NCBI GenBank assembly: GCA_020002185.1
Contig: CM034538.1
Span: 64,460,258 to 64,524,257 of the forward strand
From: Paraescarpia echinospica
Taxonomy: Eukaryota > Annelida > Polychaeta > Sabellida > Siboglinidae
DNA: 64,000 bases
Reading direction: 5' to 3'
This document shows positions 24,090 to 34,629 of this stretch, piece after piece. Position 1 is the stretch's first letter. The number at the start of each line of letters is the position of its first letter. The notes under the pieces are model-generated. The model saw only the letters and a list, made by a program, of their open reading frames with translations. It made no database searches and was not told the DNA's origin. Position numbers and translations under genes: made by a program.

Positions 24090-25051
24090 CATTGACTCTC
24101 TAGACAACCGAGTCCGTTGGCTTCAAGGACAAGTGTTTGCACGCAGTACCCGCCTTACTTACGCTTCTCAACGCAAGTTATACTTATGTTTTTGCAACCT
24201 AGCTGGTATATACCCAGTCCCCCTGTCTCGGGAAGATGCCTGTAGATATATAGCTTTTCTGTCTCAGAAACTAGCCTACACCTGCATTAAACAGTATACT
24301 AATGTGGTGCGTATTTTGCATCTGGAGGCAGGTTTCCTCAAACCCTTTCACAACTGCTGGCATGTAGACATGCTTTTAAAGGGCGTAAAGAGGGTTTTAC
24401 GTGCTTCAGTTAAGCAGAAATTACCTATTACTCCAGATATACTTTGCAGGATGTTTACACTTGTGGATTTCTCTTCCCCTGTGGATGTAACCTTTTGGGC
24501 TGCTTGCCTTGTTGCTTTTTTCTCCTTTTTCAGGAAATCGAACCTCTTAGTTAGAAGTCTGGATTCCTTTGATCCTATGCTACATCTATGTCGTAAGGAT
24601 GCAAGTTTTTCTCACGATGGGGTAACTCTGGCTGTACACTAGTCAAAGACTATTCAGTACCGGCAGCGTACGCTGAGTGTGCCACTGCCACGTATCCTTG
24701 ATTGCCCTCTGTGCCCTACTCACACTCTTATTCTCTGTTTGCGGCTTTGTACCACGCCCCTAGCGCCCCCTTGTTCACATACTCTACACCCGAGGGTTGG
24801 CTTCCTCTGACAGTTAATGTTTTCCAGGACAAACTTCTAGTTTTTCTGACTAGACTGAATTTGAACCCCTCGGACTATTCAGGTCATAGTTTTCGTCGGG
24901 AGGGGCTTCGTTCGCATTAGAATGCGGGCTTCCCACCGAGGTAGTTAAAGCACAGGGGGATTGGTTAAGTAGTGCGTATGAGGGTTATATTCACCCTTCA
25001 TGGGACATGCGCAAACGACTGGCTGCCACTTTGGGCAGTTGTATCAAATAA
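24090..25051 (+). pseudogene. DIRS-like tyrosine recombinase, interrupted
   Basis: Follows the RNase H directly. The N-terminal SAM-like part reads RWLQGQVFARSTRLTYASQ and SREDACRYIAFLSQKLAYTC. The catalytic part shows FFRKSNLL (first Arg), GHSFRREG (His-x-x-Arg) and SSAYEGYIHPSWDMRK (nucleophilic Tyr region), ending with a stop at 25049-25051. The frame is broken by an in-frame TAG at about 24640 and one shift near 24690. With the RNase H it is one degenerate element inserted in the receptor intron between 22787 and 26070. Terminal repeats were not resolved. Confidence 0.85.
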
Positions 25052-25487
25052 GGGTGTCGTCCTAGTGCAGTATGGCTGCTAGATAATACAGTACTCGTTA
25101 CTTCTATCAGGGTTGGAGTGTGCTTGGGAGATCGCATTTACCTATAGCTGCATAATGTTTGCTATGGGTAATTATCTGATATGTGGTCACATAATAATAA
25201 AATGCTTGGCGATCTTCTTTTTCACCCACACCCCTGTCTTCTCGTTATTATTGTATTACTATATATGTTTGATATGTGCTGGAAACAGACTTAGTCTTGG
25301 TTTCCCCTATTGACCATTATGATTAATTATTATTATTGCTATTATCATTAGTAGTAGTAGTAGTAGAAGTATACATTAGACAATGTGAATATGTACTACA
25401 AAACGTTTCATAACGTTTCAAAAGTTTTCATACACAACGTATGTTGTCTGCTTGTTTGTGGGTGCTTTATTGCTATATCGCGGCTTA

Positions 25488-25489
<2 letters not shown>

Positions 25490-25571
<82 letters not shown>

Positions 25572-25578
25572 ATGCGTG
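25490..25578. repeat. (TG)n / (TGCG)n microsatellite
   Basis: About 30 TG dinucleotides passing into TGCG repeats. Open frames across it are artefacts. Confidence 0.97.
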
Positions 25579-25611
25579 TGTCCAATAAAAAAAATTAATT
25601 CGAATGTTTCT

Positions 25612-25720
25612 CAGAGAAGTCAAGATGGTGCACGATTGAACAAGTCTGCCAGAGACTAAAGTGTAAAAAGATTTGAGCAGTCCTAAGGTCTGGATACCGT
25701 GCTATATAAGAACTTACTTT
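25612..25720 (+). mobile_element. SINE 3' fragment
   Basis: Matches, on the plus strand, the 3' half of the tRNA-derived SINE at 28353-28674: AAGATGGTGCACGATTGAAC, GTCTGCCAGAGACTAAAGTG, GAGCAGTCCTAAGGTCTGGA and ACCGTGCTATATAAGAACTT. The tRNA-like head is absent (5'-truncated). Confidence 0.8.
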
Positions 25721-26069
25721 TTATATAACACAGCCGGCTGTGCAGATCGAAAATGGGCAATCCGCAATTTATTGATATTAGACAGACATGCCAATGATTA
25801 CCTTTGTTCACGTTGGAGTGTATTTCTGACGCCTGCGGTACCGTGTCCACAACCGTCAATATGATGTCGCAGCGTTCGGTTATTTATATTATTATTATTA
25901 TTTCTCGAAGTCATTTGTTCCACTAAAATATTTGTACCGTGGCAGACGTTACGCTCACAACTACAATTCAAAAGGATAATGTAGGGAATATACAAACGTG
26001 TGGTTATGTATTTTATAATTATATTTTACATTTGTTATGCCAAATTAGCGCAGCACCATTTCTACTTAC

Positions 26070-26288
26070 ATATGTGTTTGTGGCCAATGACAACGACTTC
26101 GCACAATACTGTTGCATAGGGTATTTCGCCTTCACGTCTGAAACTAAGGAATTGTCCAACGGCTCTACAGGACTCGTTGACTTTGCCCCTGGCAACCACT
26201 CGGCCGTTGTGATATGCGCACTGTGCGTGTTCGTTTCTGTGTGAGCTGTTGCCAACGCTTAGCTTGAACATATCGAGACGATCTTCGT
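26070..26288 (-). CDS. receptor gene: F5/8 type C domain, second half
   Basis: A 219-base exon (phase 1 to 1) bounded by TACATGTATTTCAG and GTAAGT. It completes the fucolectin-like domain: NEDRLDMFKLSVGNSSH, AQCAYHNGRVVARGKVNESC, AVGQFLSFRREGE and YATVLCEVVVIG. The R-L/x-x-F-x-L-x-V-G start and the L-C-E-V-x-V-x-G end are the usual last strand of fucolectin/tachylectin-like F5/8C domains. It likely binds carbohydrate or another extracellular ligand. Confidence 0.9.
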
Positions 26289-26408
26289 CTGAAATACATG
26301 TACACACATATAAGTATTTTGGTTTAGTATAGCGTACTACTGCAACTTGCAAAAATATCGGCCAACACACATGATAACATCAATATATGTAGTAATAATT
26401 GTGCTCAC

Positions 26409-26633
26409 TTTGATCCCTGTTGTAAATGATCACGCGGTGGATGTTGAATGTTTCCTCTAAGTCAACCATCCACCAGGCGTGTTGACCATATGTAGTGTCA
26501 GGATGTGCGCAGTGGTTATTTTTTATGTGTGGATCCGTGCTCCCGTCAACGGCTCTTCCGGCAGGGTAGTTTTCAGACCAGTTGGTGTCCGGATGTGAAC
26601 TTTGAGTTGCGATTTTGAGGTATGCGACATTTC
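26409..26633 (-). CDS. receptor gene: F5/8 type C domain, first half
   Basis: A 225-base exon (phase 1 to 1) bounded by CTTTCAG and GTGAGC. It encodes GNVAYLKIATQSSHPDTNW, then AVDGSTDPHIKNNHCAHP (the G-x-x-A-V-D-G motif of the calcium and sugar-binding loop), WWMVDLEETFNIHRVIIYNR (conserved W-W-x-V-D-L). The family is fucolectin-like F5/8C. The domain continues in frame into 26070-26288. Confidence 0.92.
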
Positions 26634-26867
26634 CTGAAAGGATAAACATGGCTTGTGGATGTTTATGTGTCTATGGTTGCATTAATAAAGAAGGACACGT
26701 CGACAACACGTAGTGCTGCACCCACGGCACTATAAAATACTGATATCATTCGCACAACAGCGAAACCCATGTTCCAGTCGGTGCGATCCGACACCAGTGT
26801 TTTCTATTTCTCTCATTGGTCTGTCATTGGGGCTGTAACAATACATATAAGATGATTAGTAACTAAC

Positions 26868-27035
26868 CTGTCTGACACCCTGGCCCGTTCCAGCGGTAGC
26901 CACTCGGAGGTCCGTCATCACATCGTCCGCCTTTGAGACCGTCACCGGTGGTGGTGTCGCAGCCGTCGGTACATCTGCAGGGGAAGACGCACTTCTCTTG
27001 GCTGGCAGAGGTGCTGGCGAATCGGCAGTATTCGC
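26868..27035 (-). CDS. receptor gene: N-terminal cysteine-rich EGF/laminin-like exon
   Basis: A 168-base exon (56 codons, phase 1 to 1) bounded by TTGTTTTTATAG and GTTAGT. It encodes GEYCRFASTSASQEKCVFPC, RCTDGCDTTTGDGLKGGRCD and SGYRWNGPGCQT. The C-x-C...C-D...G-x-C...G-x-x-G-x-x-C spacing is EGF/laminin-EGF-like. It directly precedes the fucolectin domain. This module order (EGF-like, then fucolectin) is frequent in molluscan receptor-type phosphatase and Tie-like predictions (general knowledge; not checked here). Confidence 0.85.
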
Positions 27036-27809
27036 CTATAAAAACAACGGAACTTAACTTACAAAAACGTAAACGACGTACGCAACACGTCATACTAATA
27101 TTGGAAGGGAAAATGCTCCTTTTCCAGAAGGAATAATTTGGTGGTTTGTATGCGGCTCTATGTAATCGTCTTCATAGTTAGTCGTAGATGATCTACGTTT
27201 CTTTGAAGTTTACTCCTAATGCTGACATGGGATCAATTTATGAGTAACATTAGCTCACAAATTTATGATGTACTGCTTAGAATGTGTGCACATAAATAAC
27301 TACAAAAGAGACAATCTTATAAGTAAGCGGTTTACAATCAGTTTTTGTTGTGCATAATTAGAATAATATAAAATTTACCTATCCCTTTACTCGTTTTCCG
27401 TCCGTCTGTGACTCTAAGGTACCATCGATACAATCAGAACAACACACTTGGATGCGTGCTATATATTATGTATATTAAGACCGTTGTTGTGGAAGCTTGG
27501 AAACTTCTTAATTTGTCAAATTCGATTTTAGGTCGCTTTTTGTGAAGGGCATTTTCAATATATATATATTTTCAAAATTGTCAATCTACCTGAACATTTT
27601 CTTATGTATCTATTAGAAACAGCGCAGTTGTGATTATTGACATTCCTTCGACATGTGTCTTCCACTGCGTCACGCTTAGATGAATCAGGAAGTAAACGGA
27701 TCTATACGCACTACGGCCGAACAAGTTACGTACCTGGACACGCTTGAACGACCACGTCAAATGGTTACACAATAACACGGTTGTGCACTCTAACGAGCCT
27801 CAAACTCAC

Positions 27810-27870
27810 CCAACGAGCGGTGCTGAACCAGTATTGTGACCAGTAACGTCATTAGGAAGACCTTCGCCAT
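27810..27870 (-). CDS. receptor gene: start codon and signal peptide exon
   Basis: ATG at 27870 with context GGTGATATGG. It encodes MAKVFLMTLLVTILVQHRSL, a hydrophobic core with one early lysine, and ends at phase 1 with donor GTGAGT. This fits a cleaved signal peptide followed in phase by GEYCRFA in the next exon. Transcription would start to the right of 27870. The complete X transposon and a SINE lie upstream at 28.3-31.2 kb, so the promoter is probably within 27.87-28.35 kb. Confidence 0.85.
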
Positions 27871-28352
27871 ATCACCGCGCCTACGACCAAGACAGGCTGA
27901 CCATGAATGATGTAGTTCGCCGACGTCGTCTTCGATACTCTCTATCACCGAGCTGTCAGCCGCGAAATGTGTCTAGCAGTGAGTCACACGTGACCTACCA
28001 CCTCGCGCGGCTGGAGCTGTCTGTATCAGTTATTCAACCACAGCTCCGTGAGAGCGGTAACTATTTATGGAACGGTAATGTTTGGTTACATCGCACTGCC
28101 AAGCAACTCAACCATGTCCTGTACTTTTATTGGGCTGTAGTTGTAGACTCCCAATCGAGTAGGACGCAGTTGTTGGTTTTCACCTCTTTCTCTGTGTAGT
28201 CGTCCGGTGACACATCGGGCTGAATACTGGTCGTAGATTGTTCTATTACTTCTTTCGTTTTCTTTTATTTTCTCATCACTGCTCCTGTGCTTCATGAAAA
28301 TATGACACCTACATTAATTAAACAAATACGATAGTTGGGTTAAAAGTAAAAA

Positions 28353-28674
28353 GGTAAGTTCTTATATAGCGCAGTATCCAGTCTTCAGGACTGCTCAAAG
28401 CGCTTTACACTTTACTCCCTGGCAGACCTGTTCAATCGAACACCATCTCGCCTTCTCTGGGAAGCATCCGGCCACGCTGAAATTAATGCGCGAAGACTAT
28501 TCGTACACAAATATACACCACTGTCTATAGCCAGGTACTCATTCATACAGCTGAGTGAACTGGAGCAACGTGTAGTGAACGAATTTGCCCAAGGTTCGAC
28601 ACCGCCGCACAGGATTCGAACCCGGGTTCTCTCGGTTGAGAGTCCGAAGCTCTAACCACTGCACCACGGCGCTA
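28353..28674 (-). mobile_element. tRNA-derived SINE, near full length
   Basis: On the minus strand it starts AGCGCCGTGGTGCAGTGGTT (A-box region) and has a B box GGTTCGAATCC within a tRNA-like head of about 70 bases. A body containing the conserved block AAGCGCTTTGAGCAGTCCTG follows. The tail reads GATACTGCGCTATATAAG. A partial copy is at 25612-25720, and a tail-only copy at 31262-31316. Transcribed by RNA polymerase III in principle and mobilised by a LINE partner; the partner is not identified. Confidence 0.85.
28604..28674 (-). ncRNA. tRNA-like head of the SINE
   Basis: Recognisable internal promoter boxes and an acceptor-like pairing, but it continues into the SINE body and is not a functional tRNA gene. 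Confidence 0.7.
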
Positions 28675-28750
28675 CAATGTTCAATGTACCTAGTGATATC
28701 ATTGATCACACTAAGGTCCTGTTGCATAGTTGTGTCAATATTATCTGATG

Positions 28751-29531
28751 GTAGGGAGGTCGGTGAAAATGCAATAATTCATCAGAATTGGCAAAATGAT
28801 ACACCATTGGAAAGGTCTATTTAAGAGATAGACAACCATACCAAGTAACTAATTAACTCTCTGTGATAAAAAATGGTGAAGGTATGGACAATTATGTAAA
28901 GGTCATTAAATAAATTTGTGTGACAGTTTTTTTATCTGAAGGAAATGTGAAAATATAATCTTGTACAATACAAAAATCTTAACTAAGACTTGATATGTTA
29001 TGTATTTCCTTTAAATATCATTTATAAAAGGAATTTTACATAAAATTGTGTTAATTAACTAAGCAACTAACCTTTCGGAAAAGCTTACAAAAGTATCTCC
29101 AGGTCCCCCACTTTCAAATCGTCATCAAACATACGTGTACACAATACATCTGGCTCATTGTCATACACCACACTCAACCAGCTTGGAAAGCCTGCTACCC
29201 ATAGGTTGGAGGTTATGCTTTAATGGTTTCCATTATGTGGATATCAACAAAATCTGACATGTTTTAGAAGTGGCAGTTATACCAGCAAAATCATGTGGAC
29301 GTTAATGAATATGTGCATGTCAGGTATGCAAAGTTAGTAAAGTGTGTGTGAGAGTATAAGCATAACAAAATATTGCATGCATTGATGTAAAAGGTTTGTG
29401 TGTGTGTCCGCATGTTTGCATGTGTGTGTGAACTTAGTCAAGTGAGAAGGATAGCTAACTACTGCAAGCAACAATAAGCATTCCGCTGCACAGCATGCAC
29501 GTACAACATTATATATATATATATATATATG

Positions 29532-29568
<37 letters not shown>

Positions 29569-31152
29569 TACATCAGATAATTTAAAGTTGCATAGCAATA
29601 TATAATATATATATATATATATTAATATTGCTATGCAACTTTGAATTATCTGATGTAATGTTGTATCTACAAAGATCCGTTTGCAGAGAACAGCGATGGC
29701 TGGAAGTAGGATATGAAGAATTACTTCCACATCTGCATCTATATCAGAAAGTGTTGTCAGCATTCCAAACACCTTGTCCTTCTTGATGCGAGTAGCGTCT
29801 TCAAAGATAGGCGTACTCGTCCCACTCATGAACTCATTGATGTTTCTGCATGACTCCTGGCAGAATGACACGAGTTGCTGGTAGTGAGTGTTCATGTCCA
29901 AGATGTGAACACTCTTGTCTTCGATCATGCATCAGAGGGGCAGGTGATCAGCTTCCTGATGAGTCTTTACATCCAGCGAGAAACTGTGGCGTTTCTAAGT
30001 CATTTAGAACGGATTTCAACAACCTGTTTGACGCACCTTGTTTATTCATAAAGCACCGCATTTAATTGCTTAGAAAGAATGTCCTTGCAGCATTCGAAAA
30101 TAAAATGTTGAAAAAGCATGCATACCCATCAGCGCTGAAGCAAAATGTTGCACCGTACCACCACCAGGAAATGTTAAATCATGTTATATATTCATATACA
30201 AATAGTTCTAGGAAGATACAATAAAAAACAACCCCAAAAAGCACCACCAAGCTAATGTTTATACATGCAGTTAGTTACAGCAAGATCAATGCATTGTAAT
30301 TAGAAGTACATCAGATGTCTGATTTATGGAGGGGGTTGTCATTCATTTGTTGTTATTAATTGTCAAACATTTTTGTATGATTACAACATGAAAATAAACT
30401 TTAAATATTCATATAACATCCGCAATTTAATATATGATAGCATGTCAGTGCATATGTAAACACGAATAACAAATGCATGGCTAAAACACAACTTCAGAAT
30501 AAAAGATTGCAATAAATTAAATAATATGTACGCCGGATATGTGAGCGATAATAGAAGAAATTCGTTGCCGGACATGGGGGTACCTCTACGTTCGAGCTTG
30601 GGGCAAAAATTGGCAAAGGTGTATCTCCGTCAAATTTGCATTAATACTACGTTTATACATTACTAAATAGCGTACATGTAGTTTGCCAGAGTTTCCACAA
30701 GTTGTTCATACCTTAGAACCTCTCTAAATATGGTCAATGTTCACCATATCATATTTTTCTTAATGTTATTTCAATTCATAAAAGAAACACGCCAAAAGAA
30801 AGAGTATCATTTTGCGATTTCAACCATGCCGCCAAACATAACATGGCGGGTAATAACGCGAGCACATGATTTTATGAAAACACCCCCCTTCCGCGAAATT
30901 AAATATGGCTGCGCCCGCAACGAAATGACATTTCTGCGGGTGTCGTTGTTTCATCACGAGTATCTGTATGAAGCATTACGAGTTCACAAAAGCAGGTATT
31001 TGTATCACAAAGAAGACGTATTTATGTTTCTTTTGATATAAAATATATGATCAGTCTTTATAAATCAAGGGACTTACAATTTTTTAAACATAGGTGATTT
31101 AACATTGCGTCCCATGCAAACGCGTTTGCGTGATTTCTTCCGACCTCCCTAC
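28751..31152 (+). mobile_element. transposon X, complete copy (copy B), about 2.4 kb
   Basis: Starts GTAGGGAGGTCGG and ends CCGACCTCCCTAC, a perfect 13-base inverted repeat. It is flanked by the 5-base direct repeat TGATG on both sides (28746-28750 and 31153-31157), a clear target duplication. Inside there are paired (TA)n tracts with an inverted TTGCTATGCAACTTTGAA flank. On the minus strand an open frame (29509-29928) contains VHILDMNTHYQQLVSFCQES and NINEFMSGTSTPIFEDATR. A 103-codon plus-strand frame occurs near the right end (30730-31041). No transposase catalytic motif is recognised, so this looks non-autonomous. Family unassigned. Confidence 0.9.
29510..29628. repeat. (TA)n tracts inside transposon X copy B
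   Basis: Two TA runs separated by ACATTACATCAGATAATTTA and TTGCATAGCAA. They match the corresponding tracts in copy A at 14290-14417. Confidence 0.85.
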
Positions 31153-31261
31153 TGATGGATATCTTTGGAAGAATGCAAACTAAAAGTTCGGTCAGTACTG
31201 TCAGAGACGTCGAGTTGATGTTGCAATTAATGTGTCATTATGTGTGCCCGGGGATGTAAAA

Positions 31262-31316
31262 TGATGTGTGCAAAGCGCTTTAAGCGGTCCTAAGGACAGG
31301 ATACTGCGATATGCAA
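31262..31316 (+). mobile_element. SINE tail fragment
   Basis: CAAAGCGCTTTAAGCGGTCC and TAAGGACAGGATACTGCGAT match the conserved 3' block of the 28.4 kb SINE. The head is missing. Confidence 0.65.
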
Positions 31317-31545
31317 TTTTGTCCAAAAGACGAAATAACTTTTTGCGAGCAAGTCGCTGTCCGCCGAGCAGACAGCTATGCATGTGAGGCTTGGAGGGGG
31401 GTATTTTGTGGCGCCCCTATATTACTAAATTTAACTAAGTCCATTCAAAGCAGCTTGGCCGGTAATCACGAGGTGGCGCAAGGGGTACCGCCCAGTGTGT
31501 GCACGCGGCCCCATGTTAACAGGTGATTGGCGGAGGGCAGCTTTG

Positions 31546-31642
31546 TACTGGACGAGAAAGTATTTCAAATTCAGTCGCAGCTTCTGTCTTGTATAGTAAG
31601 CAACGTTGCTGCGACTGAATATGAAATACTTCTCGTCCAGTA
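31546..31642. repeat. hairpin-forming inverted repeat
   Basis: Arms of about 35 bases (TACTGGACGAGAAAGTATTT... and its inverse ending ...CTTCTCGTCCAGTA) differ at only two positions and are separated by about 26 bases. This is a small foldback, possibly a MITE remnant. It lies immediately upstream of an RT fragment. Confidence 0.85.
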
Positions 31643-31991
31643 GAATAGTAGGATAGACGGAGAATATCTCAGTCATCTTCGCTTCGCCAACGATATACTC
31701 ATATGCGCTACTACACCATAATAACTACAACAAATGCTGCAGGAGCTAGCTGATGAAAGTAAAAAACAAGATCTAAAGATGAACATTTCGAAGACAACAG
31801 TTATGCTAGAATACGACACACCAATGTATATCAACACCACACAGATAGAGACCGTTGAAAGCTACGTCTGCCTGGGAGAGCGACACAGTATCAGAGACAA
31901 AAACAAAGACAAGGAGATTCAAAGAAGAACCACGGCCGGCTGGACAGCATTCGCTAAACATCGCGACATCAGAACTCATAACTCTGAATAA
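31643..31991 (+). pseudogene. endonuclease-RT LINE fragment
   Basis: The plus-strand frame EYLSHLRFANDILICATTP carries a degenerate catalytic box (FAND in place of the usual Y/F-A-D-D). After a stop it continues as ELADESKKQDLKMNISKTTV, ESYVCLGERHSIRDKNKD and TAGWTAFAKHRDI. This is the palm-to-thumb part of a non-LTR RT of the type often annotated as endonuclease-reverse transcriptase. Only a fragment; inactive. Confidence 0.75.
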
Positions 31992-32429
31992 ATTTATTTG
32001 ACCTATAAATACGATACATATACAATGAATAACGTAAATAATAAATAAGTTCGGGAGACTCCCATTAAGATATATAATATCGCTAGCACAGGAGCCACCC
32101 CATAAGTATAAACAACAACACAATTTACATGACGCAAGTCAGAATAGCATATGACTTGTTTTTATAGTTGATAATTACTCAATGTATCAACATACATAAA
32201 CAATACAAGGACTGATTATATGTATTCGTGTACACATTGACGTACATATCAATACTTAGGTATACATTTCAATACATTACGAATTACAAATAAAGCAATT
32301 ATTTAAGTTTATTTAATATGCCTATTGCTTTAGATATTTTATTTTGTTTGTATGACACTGCCAGTTTAAAATATATTGAAATAATTTATACATTCAATGT
32401 ATGCCTATCTATTTGTAACACAGGGTATT

Positions 32430-33600
32430 CTACTTTCTTTTAAGGCATATGAAAAATCATGAATTTAGTCTTTTTGGCATTTAGTGACAGTTTATTAGCT
32501 TTCTACCAATTGCTAACCTTTGTTAAAATTTTCACTTCGCATTTGGCCTTCTGAATGTATGTAGTGTACTAGTAAGGGAGGTGTCGTCAGCATACGGTTT
32601 GAATTTGAAAAGGTCATTAGAAAGTGCTGTGTCATTTATGTATATAATAAATGAGAGTGGCCCTAAACTTGGGGGACACCAGTTTTGATGAATATCTCCT
32701 TAGACTTAACGTTTTCAATTTCTACGTACTGCTTACGATTTTTGTAAATAACTCTTAAAAAGGTCCAGAGCTTTGTCATTTAATACGTAATTTAACTTCT
32801 GTACCAATATATTGTGATCAAGTGTGTCAATTGTTTTTGATAAATCAAGGTATATGTTTATTGGAGTAACCGATTGATCAAGTTTTTGTATAATTCTGTC
32901 CATGATTTCGAGTGTAGCAAGCTCATAGAATGTTTCTTTCTAAACCCATATTGGCTATTGTAGTATAACGCTTTAGAATGGAAGTAATCGTGGATTTGAT
33001 CAAACATAACCCTTTACAAAAATTGAAATCACTGGCAGAATAGAAATAGGACGATGATTGTTAAAGTCAGAAACATCACCTTTTTGAAAAGGTGTATTAC
33101 TTTGCAATTTGTAATTTGTCTGGAAATATAACAGTTATTATTGATCGATTAATAATTAGAGTGACTGCATTGCTATCATTTTTGTTATCAATATTAGTAA
33201 TTGTGTTGATACACCCTCTTTTCTACAACTTAATTTTGGAGGTAAACGATCAATTATATTAACAGTAGTTTCCATGTCAATTGGGTTAAAGCTGAATGTG
33301 TGAAATATCGTTTTTTTTTAGTAATCTTTGTATGATTTATCTCCACTAGTAGTTGTTTTAGAGGCTAGAGTAGGACCGCATTAGTAAAAAACGTGTCAAA
33401 TCTGTTTGCAATAATGCACTTGTCGGTAATCGTTTCCCCATCGACTTTGAACAAATCTGGAAATTGATCTTTCTTTTGACTTTTCTGAATAATTTCTTTA
33501 ATTAAACACCACGTCTTTTTAACATCATGCTTATTACTGAAGAGAGTCGTAATTACACTCTCTCGTCGTTTATCCGCATTTTATTTTTGATAATGCACCG
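32430..33600 (-). pseudogene. Jockey-like LINE RT remnant, heavily decayed
   Basis: Minus-strand translation, with shifts, shows in order TWCLIKEIIQKSQKKDQFPD and FKVDGETITDKCIIANRF, LDLSKTIDTLDHNI (from LDLSKAFDTLDH-type motif), a degraded G-V-P-x-G-x-x-L-G-P-L-x-F-I-I-Y-I-N-D segment at about 32640-32700, and YADDTSLTST near 32590. These are RT linker, finger and catalytic blocks of a second non-LTR lineage, distinct from the CR1/L2-like copies. Many stops; no intact frame. Confidence 0.75.
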
Positions 33601-33839
33601 CAGAATGGCAACCGCTAGATATATTGTCATGTGGTCTTCGGCCTCTGCTTCGGTTCGCACAGTGTTTATATTAACGGAGTCGTGCAAAGGAATGTGAATC
33701 ATTCGAAAGTTACTAGATGGACCGAATTTTCGTGTAGGACATTCCCTAAACCATGTGCATGGCATGGTCACATGCAGTGTTTGTAAATACAGAAGTTAAA
33801 ATACCGGAAGTGTGTCGTGTGTCGCCGGAAAGATGGCCA

Positions 33840-33935
33840 TTTCGTGTACATATGTTTTCTGCTAGATGGCGTTACACACCCAAAGTGACACGTAAATTCA
33901 CTAGGTGGCGCTTCTTGGTAGGTGATATGAAACTC
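33840..33935. repeat. segment shared with 41.85-42.19 kb
   Basis: CACTAGGTGGCGCTTCT and the neighbouring AAGTGACACGTAAATTCACT match the two-copy repeat at 41849-42185 on the same strand. It lies directly before the 28-bp satellite here, and directly after it there. Confidence 0.6.
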
Positions 33936-34044
33936 GCCGGATGCCACGTGCCGGCGCGACCACAGCGTCGAAGACCACAACTCGATAGATAGACTGGTAC
34001 CCGACAGAGCGTGATCCCCCTTTGAAGTTGGGTATTCGGTGGAC

Positions 34045-34350
34045 TGAAGAGAGTCGTAGAAGTTTGGTTCTTGCAACTCTTTGGTCTAAGATTGGTTCAT
34101 GGAACTCACTAGTCTAAATTTGAAGTAAAACTCGTTGGTCTAAATTTGGTTCATGGAACTCGCTAGTCTAAGTTTGATTCATGGAACTCGCTGGTCTAAG
34201 TTTGGTTGATGTAACTCGTCGGTCTAAGTTTGGTTCATGGAACTCGTTGGTCTAAGTGTGGTTCGTGCATCTCGCTGGTCTACGCTTGGTTCATGCAACT
34301 CGCTGATCTAAGTTTGGTTTGTGCATCTCGCTCGCCTAAGTTTGGAATTC
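34045..34350. repeat. 28-bp minisatellite
   Basis: About ten imperfect units of GGTTCATGGAACTCGCTGGT plus CTAAGTTT. The same unit recurs at 41488-41635. Variation is mostly A/G changes in TTCATG and CTCGCT. Confidence 0.9.
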
Positions 34351-34629
34351 TACCTGTCTATTTTGTGGAAATTGTGGAAATTGTGGAATTCTACCTGTCT
34401 ATTTTGGGGAAATTGTGGAAATTTGTCTATTTGCTCCCCTGCTCCCTTTTACCTGTTTATTTGTTTCATTGCTCCCTGTTTACCTGTCTATGCACTACAC
34501 TGGCACGAATTTACGACACTACACTGGCACGAATTTACGTTAAAGTAACACACTTGCACAAGTCTACCATGTTGGAATGCTAAATGTTTATGAAGTTACC
34601 TCGATAATGTACAAAGCTGGCAAGAATTT

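Noticed and set aside
25798..25995. Possible receptor EGF exon reading CSCERNVCHGTNILVEQ on the minus strand
   Set aside because: Its acceptor gives the wrong phase after the F5/8C exon, and an (ATT)n tract runs through it. The exon at 22695-22787 fits the phase instead.
28604..28674. Functional tRNA gene
   Set aside because: A tRNA-like head continuous with a SINE body, with truncated relatives nearby.
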